NCBI RefSeq assembly: GCF_025200715.1
Contig: NZ_CP104143.1
Coordinates: 62,001-126,000 of the forward strand
Direction of reading: 5' to 3'
DNA from: Rhizobium sullae
GTDB lineage: Bacteria > Pseudomonadota > Alphaproteobacteria > Rhizobiales > Rhizobiaceae
DNA length: 64,000 bases
Shown here: in pieces, positions 1 through 9,398 of the stretch
How positions within the stretch are numbered: the stretch's first letter is position 1
Layout: every line of letters begins with the position of its first letter
Program-made: the position numbers and the translations under genes
Notes under the pieces: generated by a model
Told to the model about the DNA's origin: nothing
The model's input: the letters and a program-made list of their open reading frames with translations, nothing else
Databases searched by the model: none

Positions 1-395
1 AAGCTATGGTCAAGCTCGAAATGGACGACCTGCCGCTGACGCCGCAGCCGGAAGAGGGAGTCCTCTATGCCGCGAAGATCGACAAGGGCGAGACGCGGAT
101 CGACTTCGGCAGGGATGCAAAGGACGTTCACAATCATATCCGCGGACTGTCGCCATTTCCGGGTGCCTGGTTCGAGATAGGGATCGGCGGCAAGCCGGAG
201 CGGGTGAAGGTGTTGGGTTCGATGCCTGCCGAAGGGCAGGGGAACCCCGGAGAGGTGCTGACGGACGATCTGGTGGTTGCCTGCGGTTCCGGCGCGGTAC
301 GGCTGACGAAGCTGCAGAAGGCCGGCGGCAAGCCGCTCGCCGCCGCCGATTTCCTGCGCGGGACGCCGCTTGCTATGGGCACGAGGCTTTCCTGA
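1..395 (+). CDS. fmt: Methionyl-tRNA formyltransferase, C-terminal part (5' end outside window)
   Basis: The reading frame is open from the window edge (first full codon at base 3) to TGA at 393-395, so the N-terminal catalytic domain lies upstream of the window. The visible ~130 residues match the end of the formyltransferase domain and the C-terminal OB-fold of Fmt, including [15 protein letters not shown] and the stretch [14 protein letters not shown]. Fmt formylates initiator Met-tRNA in the cytoplasm using 10-formyl-THF. The stop overlaps the truA start by one base (TGATG), which implies translational coupling; fmt-truA adjacency is usual in rhizobia. The ATG at base 6 is internal, not a real start. 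Confidence 0.93.
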   Translation, partial: AMVKLEMDDLPLTPQPEEGVLYAAKIDKGETRIDFGRDAKDVHNHIRGLSPFPGAWFEIGIGGKPERVKVLGSMPAEGQGNPGEVLTDDLVVACGSGAVRLTKLQKAGGKPLAAADFLRGTPLAMGTRLS

Positions 396-1198
396 TGCCG
401 CGCTACCGCATGACGGTCGAATATGACGGCCGCGCCTATGTCGGCTGGCAACGGCAGGAAAACGGGCCGTCGGCACAGGGGGCGATCGAGAAGGCGATCC
501 TGTCGGCGAGCGGCGAGACGGTGTCGATCCGCGGTGCGGGTCGCACGGATTCCGGCGTGCATGCAATGGGGCAGGTGATCCACGCCGATCTCGCGAAGGA
601 ATGGTCGCCCTTCAAGTTGCAGAATGCGCTGAACGCCCATCTGAAGCTTGCCGGCGAGGCCGTCTCGATTCTCGACGTGACGGTGGCGAGCGAATTCTTC
701 GACGCCCGCTTCTCGGCGCTCCGGCGGCATTATCTCTACCGCATCGTCAGCCGCCGCGCGCCGCTGGCGCTCGAAGCGGGCAAGGCCTGGTGGGTGCCAA
801 AGGCGCTCGATCATGAGGTGATGCACGCGGCCGCCCAGATCCTGGTCGGCAAGCATGATTTTTCCACCTTCCGCTCCGCGCACTGCCAGGCAAACAGCCC
901 GGTCCGCACGCTCGACCGGCTCGACGTGACGCGGAACGGCGAACTCATCGAAATCCGCGCAACGGCGCAGAGCTTCCTGCACAACCAGATCCGCTCCTTC
1001 GCTGGAACGCTGAAGCTCGCGGGAGAAGGCAAGTGGACGCCGGAGGATGTGCGTGCCGCGCTCGAAGCACGGGACCGCAAGGCCTGCGGTCCGGTCGCCC
1101 CGCCGGAGGGGCTTTATTTCATGCAGGTCGATTATCCGGCGGTGATCATCGACCGGCGCAAGCGGACGGAAGAAAATGGTGATGACGATCTGTCATGA
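395..1198 (+). CDS. truA: tRNA pseudouridine(38-40) synthase TruA
   Basis: A 267-residue protein of normal TruA length. It converts U38-U40 of the tRNA anticodon arm to pseudouridine. The catalytic motif GRTDSGVHA is at residues 49-57, with the nucleophilic Asp at 52. The N-terminal [16 protein letters not shown] and the C-terminal [13 protein letters not shown] are also typical of the family. It starts on the last base of the fmt stop codon, so the two are one transcription unit. It converges with the membrane-protein gene ending at 1223. Confidence 0.97.
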   Translation: MPRYRMTVEYDGRAYVGWQRQENGPSAQGAIEKAILSASGETVSIRGAGRTDSGVHAMGQVIHADLAKEWSPFKLQNALNAHLKLAGEAVSILDVTVASEFFDARFSALRRHYLYRIVSRRAPLALEAGKAWWVPKALDHEVMHAAAQILVGKHDFSTFRSAHCQANSPVRTLDRLDVTRNGELIEIRATAQSFLHNQIRSFAGTLKLAGEGKWTPEDVRAALEARDRKACGPVAPPEGLYFMQVDYPAVIIDRRKRTEENGDDDLS

Positions 1199-1222
1199 CC
1201 TGGCCTACGCGAGATCGTTGAC

Positions 1223-1819
1223 CTAGACCGGATAAATGCCAAGGAAGCGCTGGAGATATTCAGCGAAGATCATGGTCGGCACCAGCAGAGCCAGCGTCAG
1301 CGCCCCGACCATCAGCCCGTGGCCGTGGAAGATCATCCGCAAAATCCTTGCAAGCATGAAGACCTGCGCCATCATGAAGACCAAGAGCAGGACCGACACG
1401 ACGCTGATGGCGCCGGGAATGAAGAAGACCAGCGCCAGCAGCAGACCGTTGATGTAGGAAAGCGGCACGCCCAGCCAGTTGACGCTGACGACCACGGCGG
1501 CAAAGCGATCACCCATGCGGAAGGCAAACAGCAACAGTCCAGCAAAGACCAGCGGCACGAACCAGTTGGCGATTTCGACCAGACCCAAGCGGAAATAGAA
1601 GGGCAGGCCGACGTCGACATGCGGCGGCATCGACTGCAGGAAAGCCTGACGCCACCAGAGCCACGAAATACCCATCGGCGGCAGGCACCAGGCCATCGCC
1701 CAGAAAGAGCGGTTGACGCCCCGGTCCGACATGTCGAGAAACCGGAAGCCGCGCGTATCCATACGGATCAGCAGCCACAAACCCGACAGATAGTATTGAA
1801 CCTCTCTAAGCCCCGGCAT
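1223..1819 (-). CDS. Conserved inner-membrane protein of unknown function
   Basis: A 198-residue hydrophobic protein with about five membrane segments (roughly residues 35-57, 75-100, 107-125, 130-155 and 168-190) and few charged residues between them. I recognise no catalytic motif. Its first 14 bases overlap the end of dapE, and it reads in the same direction, so it is the third gene of a dapD-dapE-orf unit. The position next to dapE recurs in rhizobia as far as I recall, but says nothing specific about function. The start at 1819 (ATG) was kept because of the coupled overlap with dapE. Confidence 0.75.
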   Translation of the reverse strand: MPGLREVQYYLSGLWLLIRMDTRGFRFLDMSDRGVNRSFWAMAWCLPPMGISWLWWRQAFLQSMPPHVDVGLPFYFRLGLVEIANWFVPLVFAGLLLFAFRMGDRFAAVVVSVNWLGVPLSYINGLLLALVFFIPGAISVVSVLLLVFMMAQVFMLARILRMIFHGHGLMVGALTLALLVPTMIFAEYLQRFLGIYPV

Positions 1820-2999
1820 TCACAAACCAGCGCTCGATAAAGGCTTCATAGATCTGCGTCAGCGTTTCGAGATCGGAAACGGTAACGCGTTCATCGACCA
1901 TGTGCATGGTCTGCCCGACGAGCCCGAATTCGACGACCGGGCAATAATCCTTGATGAAACGCGCGTCCGACGTGCCGCCGGTGGTCGAAAGCTTCGGTGC
2001 CTTGCCGGCAATGCTTTCCACGGCGGAGGAGAGGGATGCAATCAGTGCGTTGTTGTGGGTGAGGAAGACATGGCTCGGCCGGTCGGCCCAGACGATGTCA
2101 TATCTTACCGGCTCACGGCCGGGGCGCAACACGCCGTCCTTGGCAGCGACGTCAAGACGACGGAGGATTTCCACCTGTAACGTGTCAACCGTCCAGGTGT
2201 CGTTGAAGCGGACGTTGAAGCTCGCCGTTGCCTTCGCCGGAATGACATTGGTGGCCGGATTGCCCACATCGATGGTCGTCACTTCGAGATTCGACGGTTG
2301 GAAGTTCTCCGTTCCTTTGTCGAAGGGGGGATCCATCAATGCGCTGGTGAGCTGCAGCATGCCGCGTACCGGATTGTCTGCAAGGTGCGGATAGGCGGCG
2401 TGGCCCTGAACGCCGTGCACGGTGATCTTGCCGGAGAGTGAACCTCGGCGGCCGATCTTGATCATGTCGCCGAGGGCATCCGGATTGGTTGGCTCGCCGA
2501 CGAGGCAGGCATCCCAGCGCTCGCCGCGTTCTGTCGCCCATTGCAGGAGTTTGATCGTGCCGTTGATCGCCGGGCCTTCTTCATCGCCGGTGATCAGGAA
2601 GGAGATCGAGCCCTTTGGATTTCCATGTTTTTCGACGTACCGGGAAACGGCTGCCACGAAGCAGGCGATCCCGCCCTTCATGTCGACCGCGCCACGGCCG
2701 AAGAGCTCGCCGCCAGCAATCTCGGCGGCGAAGGGCGGATGCGTCCATGCGGCTTCGTCGCCAACCGGGACGACGTCCGTGTGTCCCGCGAACATCAGAT
2801 GCGGGCCATCACCGCCCAGTCGCGCGTAAAGGTTTTCGATGTCGGGCGTGCCGGCTTCCGTCGCTTTCACCTTGTCCACCGTAAAACCCAGAGGCGAGAG
2901 CATGGTGTCGAGCGCAGAAAGCGCGCCGCCTTCGGCAGGCGTCACGGAGGGGCAGCGGATGAGCGTCTGAAGATTGGCGACGGGATCGGTGGCGGTCAT
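1806..2999 (-). CDS. dapE: Succinyl-diaminopimelate desuccinylase
   Basis: M20-family metallopeptidase that releases succinate from N-succinyl-LL-2,6-diaminopimelate in the lysine/meso-DAP pathway. Numbering from the ATG at 2999 gives 397 residues, the usual length. Metal-site residues are visible: His73 and Asp75 in FAGHTDVVP, Asp107 in GRGAVDMKGG, and the catalytic Glu140 with Glu141 in TGDEEGP. An upstream in-frame ATG at 3035 would add 12 residues that do not look conserved and has no clear Shine-Dalgarno, so I prefer 2999, although its own ribosome site is also weak. It lies downstream of dapD, separated by a small hairpin, and overlaps the next gene. Confidence 0.95.
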   Translation of the reverse strand: MTATDPVANLQTLIRCPSVTPAEGGALSALDTMLSPLGFTVDKVKATEAGTPDIENLYARLGGDGPHLMFAGHTDVVPVGDEAAWTHPPFAAEIAGGELFGRGAVDMKGGIACFVAAVSRYVEKHGNPKGSISFLITGDEEGPAINGTIKLLQWATERGERWDACLVGEPTNPDALGDMIKIGRRGSLSGKITVHGVQGHAAYPHLADNPVRGMLQLTSALMDPPFDKGTENFQPSNLEVTTIDVGNPATNVIPAKATASFNVRFNDTWTVDTLQVEILRRLDVAAKDGVLRPGREPVRYDIVWADRPSHVFLTHNNALIASLSSAVESIAGKAPKLSTTGGTSDARFIKDYCPVVEFGLVGQTMHMVDERVTVSDLETLTQIYEAFIERWFVNAGA

Positions 3000-3039
3000 G
3001 AGGGTCGAATTATCCGGCGGGAATGGCAAAGACATGGCA

Positions 3040-3055
3040 AGGCGGCGAACCGCCT
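3040..3055. other. Small hairpin between dapD and dapE
   Basis: Six-base arms AGGCGG and CCGCCT enclose a CGAA tetraloop in the dapD-dapE spacer. There is no U-run next to it on the minus strand, so it is more likely a processing or mRNA-stability element than a terminator. Confidence 0.4.
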
Positions 3056-3112
3056 CGCTGAAAAAAGAACGCCGTCTGTTTACCGGATCGGAATCCGGCT
3101 GTCACTGAAAGC

Positions 3113-3973
3113 TTAGTCGCGCAGCAATTCATTGATGCCGGTCTTCGAGCGGGTCCGTTCGTCGACGCGCTTGACGATCACGGCGCAATAGAGATGCGGC
3201 GCAGGCTGGCCGTTTGCCATGGTCTTGTTGACACTCGGCATGGAACCCGCAACGACGACGGAATAGGGCGGCACTTCGCCGTACATGACTTCCCCGGTGG
3301 TGCGATCGACGATCTTGGTCGACTTGCCGATAAAGACGCCCATGCCGAGCACCGAGCCTTCGCGGATGATGCAGCCTTCGACGACCTCCGAGCGGGCGCC
3401 GATGAAGCAGTTGTCTTCGATGATCGTCGGGCCGGCCTGCATCGGCTCCAGCACGCCGCCGATGCCGACGCCACCGGATAGATGCACATGTTTGCCGATC
3501 TGCGCGCAGGAACCGACGGTGGCCCAGGTATCGACCATCGTGCCTTCATCGACATAGGCACCGAGATTGACGAAGGAGGGCATCAGCACGACGTTCTTGG
3601 CGATGTGGGCCGAGCGGCGGACGACGCAGTTCGGAACGGCGCGGAAGCCCGCGGCACGGTACTGGTTCTCGCCCCAGCCTTCGAACTTGGAGGGCACCTT
3701 GTCCCACCAGGTGGAATTGCCGGAACCGCCCTTGACGACTTCCATGTCGTTCAGGCGGAAGGAAAGCAGGACGGCTTTCTTGAGCCACTGATTGATCGTC
3801 CAGATGCCATCGGCGCCGCGCTCGGCGACGCGAACCTTGCCACCGTCGAGGAGTTCGAGCGCTGCCTCGACAGCTTCGCGAACTTCGCCTTTCGTTGACG
3901 CGTTCACGTTTTCGCGGTTGTCGAAGGCCGCTTCGATGGTCTTTTCGAGGGATGCGAGGTTGGTGGCGCTCAT
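3113..3973 (-). CDS. dapD: 2,3,4,5-tetrahydropyridine-2,6-dicarboxylate N-succinyltransferase
   Basis: A 286-residue member of the hexapeptide-repeat (left-handed beta-helix) acyltransferases. It succinylates tetrahydrodipicolinate with succinyl-CoA, supplying the DapC/DapE steps of DAP and lysine synthesis. The repeats run from about residue 120 to 240 (for example [20 protein letters not shown] and [20 protein letters not shown]). The ATG at 3973 is preceded by AGGAATTCTC, an acceptable ribosome site. It is the first gene of the dapD-dapE-orf unit and divergent from the LOG-family gene, with a 192-bp promoter region between them. Confidence 0.96.
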   Translation of the reverse strand: MSATNLASLEKTIEAAFDNRENVNASTKGEVREAVEAALELLDGGKVRVAERGADGIWTINQWLKKAVLLSFRLNDMEVVKGGSGNSTWWDKVPSKFEGWGENQYRAAGFRAVPNCVVRRSAHIAKNVVLMPSFVNLGAYVDEGTMVDTWATVGSCAQIGKHVHLSGGVGIGGVLEPMQAGPTIIEDNCFIGARSEVVEGCIIREGSVLGMGVFIGKSTKIVDRTTGEVMYGEVPPYSVVVAGSMPSVNKTMANGQPAPHLYCAVIVKRVDERTRSKTGINELLRD

Positions 3974-4165
3974 GAGAATTCCTTAAACTTCGAACTTTAT
4001 CCTGAGACTGAGAAGTCTCCGGGAATTGTGATCGGCGGGATGCGATCTGCTCTATCGCATGAGCGGCTAAAATGGAATGATTTTTCGAACGAGATCGTTT
4101 CTGGATTCAAGGCGTTATAGACATACCCGGCAAGTATTGCCGGCTTTCTTGAAGGGCATTTTGAA

Positions 4166-5032
4166 ATGGTGAAGGGAAAGAATGGCAAGCCCAGGCGCAA
4201 GGATGGAGTCTGGGCTCCGCTGAAATCGAGCGAGATCGACAGGCATCGCGCACTGGCCGTGCCGAAGACGCCGCAAACGCTTTCTCCTTCCTATCGCCTC
4301 GCCTATGCAGACGACGACTTTCTCTGCCGCGAGGAATTGCGGCCGATCCGTCTCCAACTGGAACTCCTCAAAGTCGAGATGATGCTGACGGAGCGCGGCA
4401 TCAAATCCACCGTGGTCTTGTTCGGCGGCGCGCGTATTCCCGCCCCTGGCCAGAGCGCATGGGCAGCCCGCAACGACATCCAGCGTGCGAATCTGGAGGC
4501 AGCCTCCATCTACTATGACGAGGCACGCAAATTCGCCCGGCTATGCTCAAAATATTCCGCCGGCTTCGATTTCCATGAGTATGTGATCGTCACGGGCGGC
4601 GGTCCGGGCGTCATGGAAGCGGGAAACCGCGGAGCGGCCGATGAAGGCGCCCCCTCGATCGGCCTCAATATCGTGCTGCCGCACGAGCAGGCCCCAAACG
4701 CCTATGTGACGCCGGAGCTCAGCTTCAATTTCCATTATTTCGCGATCCGCAAGATGCATTTCATGGTGCGGGCGAAAGCGATCGCGGTATTTCCGGGAGG
4801 GTTCGGAACCCTCGACGAATTCTTCGAATGCCTGACGCTGATCCAGACGGGACGCATGGAAAAGATGCCGCTCATTCTCTTCGGCGAGAAGTTCTGGCGC
4901 AGCATCGTCAATTTCGAGGCACTTGCCGAATTCGGCACGATCGCGCCTGACGACGTGAAGCTGATCAGCTTCGTCGATTCGGCGGATGCTGCCTGGAAGA
5001 TCATCCAGGATTTTTACGAGCATGAGTCATAA
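4166..5032 (+). CDS. LOG-family protein (lysine decarboxylase-like fold; likely nucleotide 5'-monophosphate phosphoribohydrolase)
   Basis: A 288-residue protein carrying both LOG-family signatures: GGGPGVMEA at 144-152 and PGGFGTLDE at 210-218. The family was once annotated as lysine decarboxylase. Characterised members hydrolyse nucleoside monophosphates: plant LOG releases free cytokinin from its riboside monophosphate, and bacterial PpnN acts on purine nucleotides. This one has a ~75-residue N-terminal extension before the Rossmann-like core, so it belongs to the longer bacterial type and the exact substrate cannot be assigned. It is divergent from dapD and converges on the EF-hand gene, with a hairpin between the two stops. 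Confidence 0.85.
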   Translation: MVKGKNGKPRRKDGVWAPLKSSEIDRHRALAVPKTPQTLSPSYRLAYADDDFLCREELRPIRLQLELLKVEMMLTERGIKSTVVLFGGARIPAPGQSAWAARNDIQRANLEAASIYYDEARKFARLCSKYSAGFDFHEYVIVTGGGPGVMEAGNRGAADEGAPSIGLNIVLPHEQAPNAYVTPELSFNFHYFAIRKMHFMVRAKAIAVFPGGFGTLDEFFECLTLIQTGRMEKMPLILFGEKFWRSIVNFEALAEFGTIAPDDVKLISFVDSADAAWKIIQDFYEHES

Positions 5033-5036
5033 AGAA

Positions 5037-5057
5037 CCCGCCGCGAATTGCGACGGG
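5037..5057 (-). terminator. Probable terminator of the EF-hand gene
   Basis: On the minus strand the arms CCCGTCGC and GCGGCGGG pair over eight bases (one G-U) around AATTC, followed by TTCTTTA. It lies between two convergent genes and could also weakly serve the plus strand. Confidence 0.5.
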
Positions 5058-5080
5058 CATCGGTTTCGATAAATTCCAGC

Positions 5081-5737
5081 TTACAGGAGCGGTCGATCCG
5101 GCATGTCGTCGATCGAGATCACGCCGTCCTTGCTGCGATCCATACGAATGAAGAACATGTCGAAGGCAGCCTCGGCCTCCTGCTTGGAAATCTGGCCGTT
5201 CTCGTCCGCGTCCACGCGGCGCATCATAGACGTGAACATCATCCTGCCACCGTCGCGCATCCCCCAGCGCTGATCGCCGCGGCCGCGATCGCCGTCGCCT
5301 CGATCACGGTCGGCGCGCTTCGGAATCTTCGGCTGGTCGCCGTTGTCGGCCGTCCGCGGAGCGTTGGGCACGCTGTCGTCATTGGCGCCCATTTGGTCAT
5401 CCCGTGCCCTGCGGTCCTCCATTTGGGCTTCATGGTACTTGCGGATCTCGCCCGGCGTCAGCGACCCGTCGTTATTTGCATCGATCGCGGCAAAGACCTT
5501 CTCAATGCCGTCCTGGGCTTCCTGTTTGGAAATCTGGCCGTCCTTGCTGGTGTCGAACTGCTTCAACATGCGCACAAAGGCAACCTCGCGCATTGCTTCA
5601 GCGCGCATACCGTCGCCCATCATCTGGCGCGACGGTTGGCGGGCCCTGTCGCCAGGAGCGGCAAAACTGGCGCCGGCTGCAGCACCGACGATCATGACGG
5701 AGGAAAGTGCGATCAGTGTCAGCGTGTTCCGAGACAT
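5081..5737 (-). CDS. Secreted EF-hand calcium-binding protein
   Basis: A 218-residue protein with an N-terminal signal peptide (residues 1-26, ending near GASFA) and four EF-hand loops: DTSKDGQISKQE, DANNDGSLTPGE, DADENGQISKQE and DRSKDGVISIDD. The two pairs are separated by a linker rich in Asp and Arg (about residues 115-165). It should bind calcium in the periplasm or outside the cell. The ATG at 5737 was chosen over the longer frame (to 5812) because AAAGGAAA lies just upstream and the signal peptide then starts correctly. Rhizobia have secreted EF-hand proteins such as calsymin, but this is not obviously that gene; the physiological role is unknown. Confidence 0.85.
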   Translation of the reverse strand: MSRNTLTLIALSSVMIVGAAAGASFAAPGDRARQPSRQMMGDGMRAEAMREVAFVRMLKQFDTSKDGQISKQEAQDGIEKVFAAIDANNDGSLTPGEIRKYHEAQMEDRRARDDQMGANDDSVPNAPRTADNGDQPKIPKRADRDRGDGDRGRGDQRWGMRDGGRMMFTSMMRRVDADENGQISKQEAEAAFDMFFIRMDRSKDGVISIDDMPDRPLL

Positions 5738-5848
5738 CGTATTTCCTTTCGGGTTCGCAATCTCGCTGGGGATCACGCTCGAAAGGTAGCGCCAATGTGT
5801 CAATTTGACCAATCAAACATGGGTAAGCTCAGTGAAACTTTCGTAACC

Positions 5849-6556
5849 CTAGTCCCTAACCTTTGCCAGAAACCCAGCCAGATCGTCGGTGACGAAATCG
5901 ATATGATCCTCGTCGCCGCTGGTTTGTTCCCACCATTCGACGACGGTTTCCTCGAGATTGTTCGGCACGAGCAAGACAGTCTGCATGCCGAGCGCCTTCG
6001 GAACCACAAGGTTGCGCGGGAGATCCTCGAACATGGCCGCCTTGCCGGTTTCGACGCGTTTTAGCGCCATGAACTTGTCATAGGTGACATGCGCCGGTTT
6101 CGGCACGAAATCCGCGGCGACGATGTCGAAGATATCGTCGAAATGTTCGAGGATGCCGAGCGCACCAGCGGTCATTTCGGCATGCTTGACGCTGCCGTTG
6201 GTGAAGATGAACTTGCGGCCGGGAAGTGCCTTGATCGCCGCGCCCAATTCCGGCTGAGCCGTAAGGCCCGAATAGTCGATGGCATGGGCCTTTTCCAGAA
6301 AGTCGTTCGGATCGACGCCGTGATGGATCATCAGACCCTGCAGCGTCGTGCCATGATCGAGATAATATTGCTTCTGCAGCTTGCGTGCCTCGTCCCGCTC
6401 CATCTGGAGGAGGGCAGAAACATAGGCCGTCATGTTCTTATCGATCTGCGCGAAGAGATTCACGTGATGTGGATAAAGCGTGTTGTCGAGGTCGAAGACC
6501 CATTCGGTCACATGCGCAAAATCGGCTTTGGTCGGAGTACGATCTATCTTGGTCAT
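5849..6556 (-). CDS. HAD-superfamily pyrimidine 5'-nucleotidase
   Basis: A 235-residue HAD hydrolase. Motif I, DLDNTLYP, supplies nucleophile Asp22 and acid/base Asp24; motif II is FTNGS; motif III/IV lies in the region PKPAHVTYDKF to MFEDLPRNL. DLDNTLYP followed by a small helical cap is the signature of the pyrimidine 5'-nucleotidase (SDT1-like) subfamily, which dephosphorylates UMP/CMP-type nucleotides. The frame is open further upstream (to 6814) but that stretch is antisense to ada; MTKIDRTPTKAD at 6556 is the natural start. It is divergent from ada with 96 bp between starts. In related genomes it usually sits beside argB; here ada and a PEP-mutase-like gene intervene. Confidence 0.88.
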   Translation of the reverse strand: MTKIDRTPTKADFAHVTEWVFDLDNTLYPHHVNLFAQIDKNMTAYVSALLQMERDEARKLQKQYYLDHGTTLQGLMIHHGVDPNDFLEKAHAIDYSGLTAQPELGAAIKALPGRKFIFTNGSVKHAEMTAGALGILEHFDDIFDIVAADFVPKPAHVTYDKFMALKRVETGKAAMFEDLPRNLVVPKALGMQTVLLVPNNLEETVVEWWEQTSGDEDHIDFVTDDLAGFLAKVRD

Positions 6557-6652
6557 GGCGGCGTTATGGCACGGGCCAAGGAAATTGCCGAACAAAAAAT
6601 AGACGCCCGATTTTCGACGGACGGCAACGGGAAGGGATGATAAAAGGCTTTC

Positions 6653-7717
6653 ATGCTTTTCGATCTCCCCAATGACGATACGCTCTATGATGCGCTGATC
6701 GCCCGCAGCTCCGATTATGAGGGGCTCGCCTATGTCTGCGTGAGGACGACCGGCGTCTTCTGTCGGTTGACCTGTCCGGCCCGCAAGCCAAAGCGGGAGA
6801 ACACGCTCTTCCACGATTCCATCGCCACTTGCATACAGTCCGGTTTCCGGCCCTGCCAGCGCTGTAAGCCGCTAGAACAGACGGGCAGGGAACCGATCGT
6901 CGGCGAACTGCTGGAAGCGCTCGACCGCGATCCGGCGGCGCGATGGACCGAGGACGACTTGATCCGCAAGGGCTATGATCCTTCCACCGTGCGGCGTGCA
7001 TTCAAACGATCGCTTGGCGTGACCTTCCTCGACATCGCCCGCTATCGGCGCCTCGGCGAGGCGGCAAGACAGCTCGCAGGCGGCGCCCGCGTCATCGATG
7101 CCCAGTTGGATGCCGGTTACGAGTCGGGCAGCGGGTTTCGCGCCGCGTTTCAGCGATTGATTGGCAAGGCGCCTGCCATGTCACAGAATCGGGAACTGCT
7201 CTTTGCCGACTGGTTCGAAACGCCGCTCGGGCCGATGGTCGCGGTGGCTGACCAGACGCACCTGCATCTTCTGGAATTCCATGATCGGAAGGCGCTGCCG
7301 GCTGAACTGGAAAACCTGCAGCGCAAGACGCACTCCTCCGTTGCCGCCGGGCGAACGCCTGCGATCGAGCAGATCGATGCCGAGCTGCGGGCCTATTTCG
7401 AGCGCAAATCCGCAGATTTCCAGACACCCTTGGCGTTCGGCAACGGCACGGCCTTCGAGCGGGCGGTCTGGGCGAAGCTTCTGGAAATTCCTGTCGGAGA
7501 AACGCGTTGCTATGGTGATCTCGCAAGGGAAATGGAAAATCCGCAGATGATGCGCGCGGTCGGTCGGGCCAACGGCGCAAACCAGCTCGCCATCATCATC
7601 CCCTGCCATCGCGTGGTCGGCGCGGACGGATCGCTGACCGGATATGGCGGCGGGCTCTGGCGCAAGCAATGGCTTTTACGTCACGAAGGAAAAATGAGGC
7701 CCCCAGGGGCTGTTTGA
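6653..7717 (+). CDS. ada: Bifunctional DNA repair methyltransferase / transcriptional activator Ada
   Basis: A 354-residue protein with full Ada architecture. An N-terminal zinc domain holds four cysteines (Cys37, Cys41, Cys68, Cys71); Cys37 corresponds to the phosphotriester methyl acceptor. An AraC-type HTH spans about 82-172. The C-terminal O6-methylguanine-DNA methyltransferase carries IPCHRVVG with acceptor Cys318. After self-methylation Ada activates alkylation-response genes, usually including itself. It is followed 12 bp later by a PEP-mutase-like gene in the same direction, so the two are probably cotranscribed. The start is supported by AAAAGG upstream. Confidence 0.95.
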   Translation: MLFDLPNDDTLYDALIARSSDYEGLAYVCVRTTGVFCRLTCPARKPKRENTLFHDSIATCIQSGFRPCQRCKPLEQTGREPIVGELLEALDRDPAARWTEDDLIRKGYDPSTVRRAFKRSLGVTFLDIARYRRLGEAARQLAGGARVIDAQLDAGYESGSGFRAAFQRLIGKAPAMSQNRELLFADWFETPLGPMVAVADQTHLHLLEFHDRKALPAELENLQRKTHSSVAAGRTPAIEQIDAELRAYFERKSADFQTPLAFGNGTAFERAVWAKLLEIPVGETRCYGDLAREMENPQMMRAVGRANGANQLAIIIPCHRVVGADGSLTGYGGGLWRKQWLLRHEGKMRPPGAV

Positions 7718-7729
7718 GGAGGAAGTTCA

Positions 7730-8509
7730 ATGAATCACGTGGAAAAGGCGAAGGCGTTCGGCGCACTTCATCGGAAGGGCAATCCTGTCGTCCTCTACAA
7801 CATCTGGGATGCCGGTACGGCGAAGGCAGTCAGCGATGCAGGCGCCAAGGCGCTTGCGACAGGCAGCTGGTCGGTTGCCGCGGCGCAAGGTTATGCCGAC
7901 GGCGAAAAAATCCCGCTGGATGCGCTTGTCGCAACAGTGCAATCGATCACTGCTGCCAACGACTTGCCCCTCTCCGTGGATTTCGAGGGCGCCTATTCGA
8001 CCGAGCCAGCGGGAGGCGCCGCCAACGTCGCGAAGCTGATTGATGCAGGCGCCGTCGGCATCAATTTCGAGGACCAGGTCGTCGGCGGTAGCGGGCTGCA
8101 TCCGATCGATCAGCAGGTCGCACGCATTCGCGCCATCCGCGAGATGGCCGAGACGAAAGGCATTCCGTTCTTCATCAATGCCCGCACCGACCTGTTCCTC
8201 AAACTCTCCGATCCCGACCGGCATGTGCCGCTGGTGGACGAGGCAATCGAGCGGGCAGCCGCCTATGCTGAGGCTGGCGCCAGCGGCTTCTTTGCGCCGG
8301 GATTGTCGAACCGGGACCTGATCCGCCGGCTCTGTGAAGCGGTTACAATGCCGGTCAACATCATGATGCGGCAAGGCGTGCCGGATGTGAAGACGCTGGC
8401 AACGCTCGGTGTCGGCCGTGTCAGTTATGGGCCGGGGCCTTATCGCGCAATGATGGAGAAGTTGAAGGAGGCAGCCGAGGCGGTCTTCGCCGCCGCGGGC
8501 CAAGCTTGA
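7730..8509 (+). CDS. Isocitrate lyase/PEP mutase superfamily protein
   Basis: A 259-residue TIM-barrel protein of the ICL/PEPM superfamily. Visible features are YNIWDAGTAKAV near the N-terminus, SVDFEGAYS (metal-binding Asp region), GINFEDQV and FFINARTDLFL. It lacks the isocitrate-lyase KKCGH active loop, so it is more likely a carbon-carbon or phosphonate-type lyase or mutase of unassigned substrate. AGGAGG seven bases before the ATG gives a strong ribosome site. It is probably cotranscribed with ada, a neighbourhood that does not explain its role. It ends one base before the convergent argB stop. Confidence 0.85.
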   Translation: MNHVEKAKAFGALHRKGNPVVLYNIWDAGTAKAVSDAGAKALATGSWSVAAAQGYADGEKIPLDALVATVQSITAANDLPLSVDFEGAYSTEPAGGAANVAKLIDAGAVGINFEDQVVGGSGLHPIDQQVARIRAIREMAETKGIPFFINARTDLFLKLSDPDRHVPLVDEAIERAAAYAEAGASGFFAPGLSNRDLIRRLCEAVTMPVNIMMRQGVPDVKTLATLGVGRVSYGPGPYRAMMEKLKEAAEAVFAAAGQA

Positions 8510-8510
8510 A

Positions 8511-9398
8511 TTACGGAACGATCAGCGTTCCGGCGCCGTGCTCGGTGAAGATTTCGAGCAGCACGGAATGGGCCGTCTTGCCGTTCAGGATGACGACGCC
8601 CTGGACGCCGGCCTTGATCGCGTCGATGCAGGTTTCGACCTTCGGAATCATGCCGCCGGAAATCGTACCGTCGGCGATCAGCGCGTGCGCCTGAGCAACG
8701 GAGAGTTCCTTGATCAGATTGCCCTGTTTGTCGAGCACGCCGGGAACGTCCGTCAGGAAGAGCAGGCGCGTGGCGTTCAGCGCCCCGGCGATAGCGCCCG
8801 CGAAAGTGTCGGCATTGATGTTGTAGGTCGCGCCGTCGCGGCCGGGGGCGACCGGGGCGATGACCGGGATCATCTCCGAGCGGGCGAGCAGGTCGAGCAG
8901 CGTGCGGTCGACTTCGACCACTTCGCCGACGAAGCCGAGGTCAAGCACGCGCTCGATATTCGAATCCGGATCCTTGACCTTTTTCTGCGCCTTTTCGGCA
9001 AAGACCATATTGCCGTCCTTGCCGCAAAGCCCAATCGCCCATTCGCCCGTCTGGTTGATGAGCGCCACGATCTCTTTGTTGATGGAGCCGGCAAGCACCA
9101 TCTCGACGATCTCGACGGTCTTGGCATCGGTGACGCGAAGACCGCCTTCGAACTTCGACTCGATGCCCATCCTCGTCAGCATCGCGCCGATCTGCGGACC
9201 GCCGCCATGGACGACGATCGGGTTGACGCCGGACTGCTTCAAAAGCGCGACGTCGCTGGCGAAAGCCTTGCCGAGTTCGGGATTGCCCATGGCATGGCCG
9301 CCGTATTTGACGACGATCGTCTTGTTCTCGTAACGCTGCATGAAAGGCAGCGCCTGTGCGAGAAGGCGTGCTTGGGTTTCGCTTTCGGACTGGTTCAT
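8511..9398 (-). CDS. argB: Acetylglutamate kinase
   Basis: A 295-residue amino-acid kinase that phosphorylates N-acetyl-L-glutamate in arginine biosynthesis. The N-terminal [11 protein letters not shown] carries the catalytic lysine, VHGGGPQIG is the glycine-rich substrate loop, and [13 protein letters not shown] [14 protein letters not shown] and [10 protein letters not shown] lie in the nucleotide lobe. The length is typical. It converges on the PEP-mutase-like gene, one base apart. Upstream, an ECF sigma operon separates it from engB on the opposite strand. Confidence 0.97.
   Translation of the reverse strand: MNQSESETQARLLAQALPFMQRYENKTIVVKYGGHAMGNPELGKAFASDVALLKQSGVNPIVVHGGGPQIGAMLTRMGIESKFEGGLRVTDAKTVEIVEMVLAGSINKEIVALINQTGEWAIGLCGKDGNMVFAEKAQKKVKDPDSNIERVLDLGFVGEVVEVDRTLLDLLARSEMIPVIAPVAPGRDGATYNINADTFAGAIAGALNATRLLFLTDVPGVLDKQGNLIKELSVAQAHALIADGTISGGMIPKVETCIDAIKAGVQGVVILNGKTAHSVLLEIFTEHGAGTLIVP

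Noticed and set aside
134..982. Long minus-strand frame antisense to fmt/truA
   Set aside because: Shadow of truA codon bias; the plus-strand genes are certain.
5048..6064. 338-residue plus-strand frame antisense to the EF-hand and HAD genes
   Set aside because: The opposite strand carries two recognisable proteins, and this frame mirrors their repeats.
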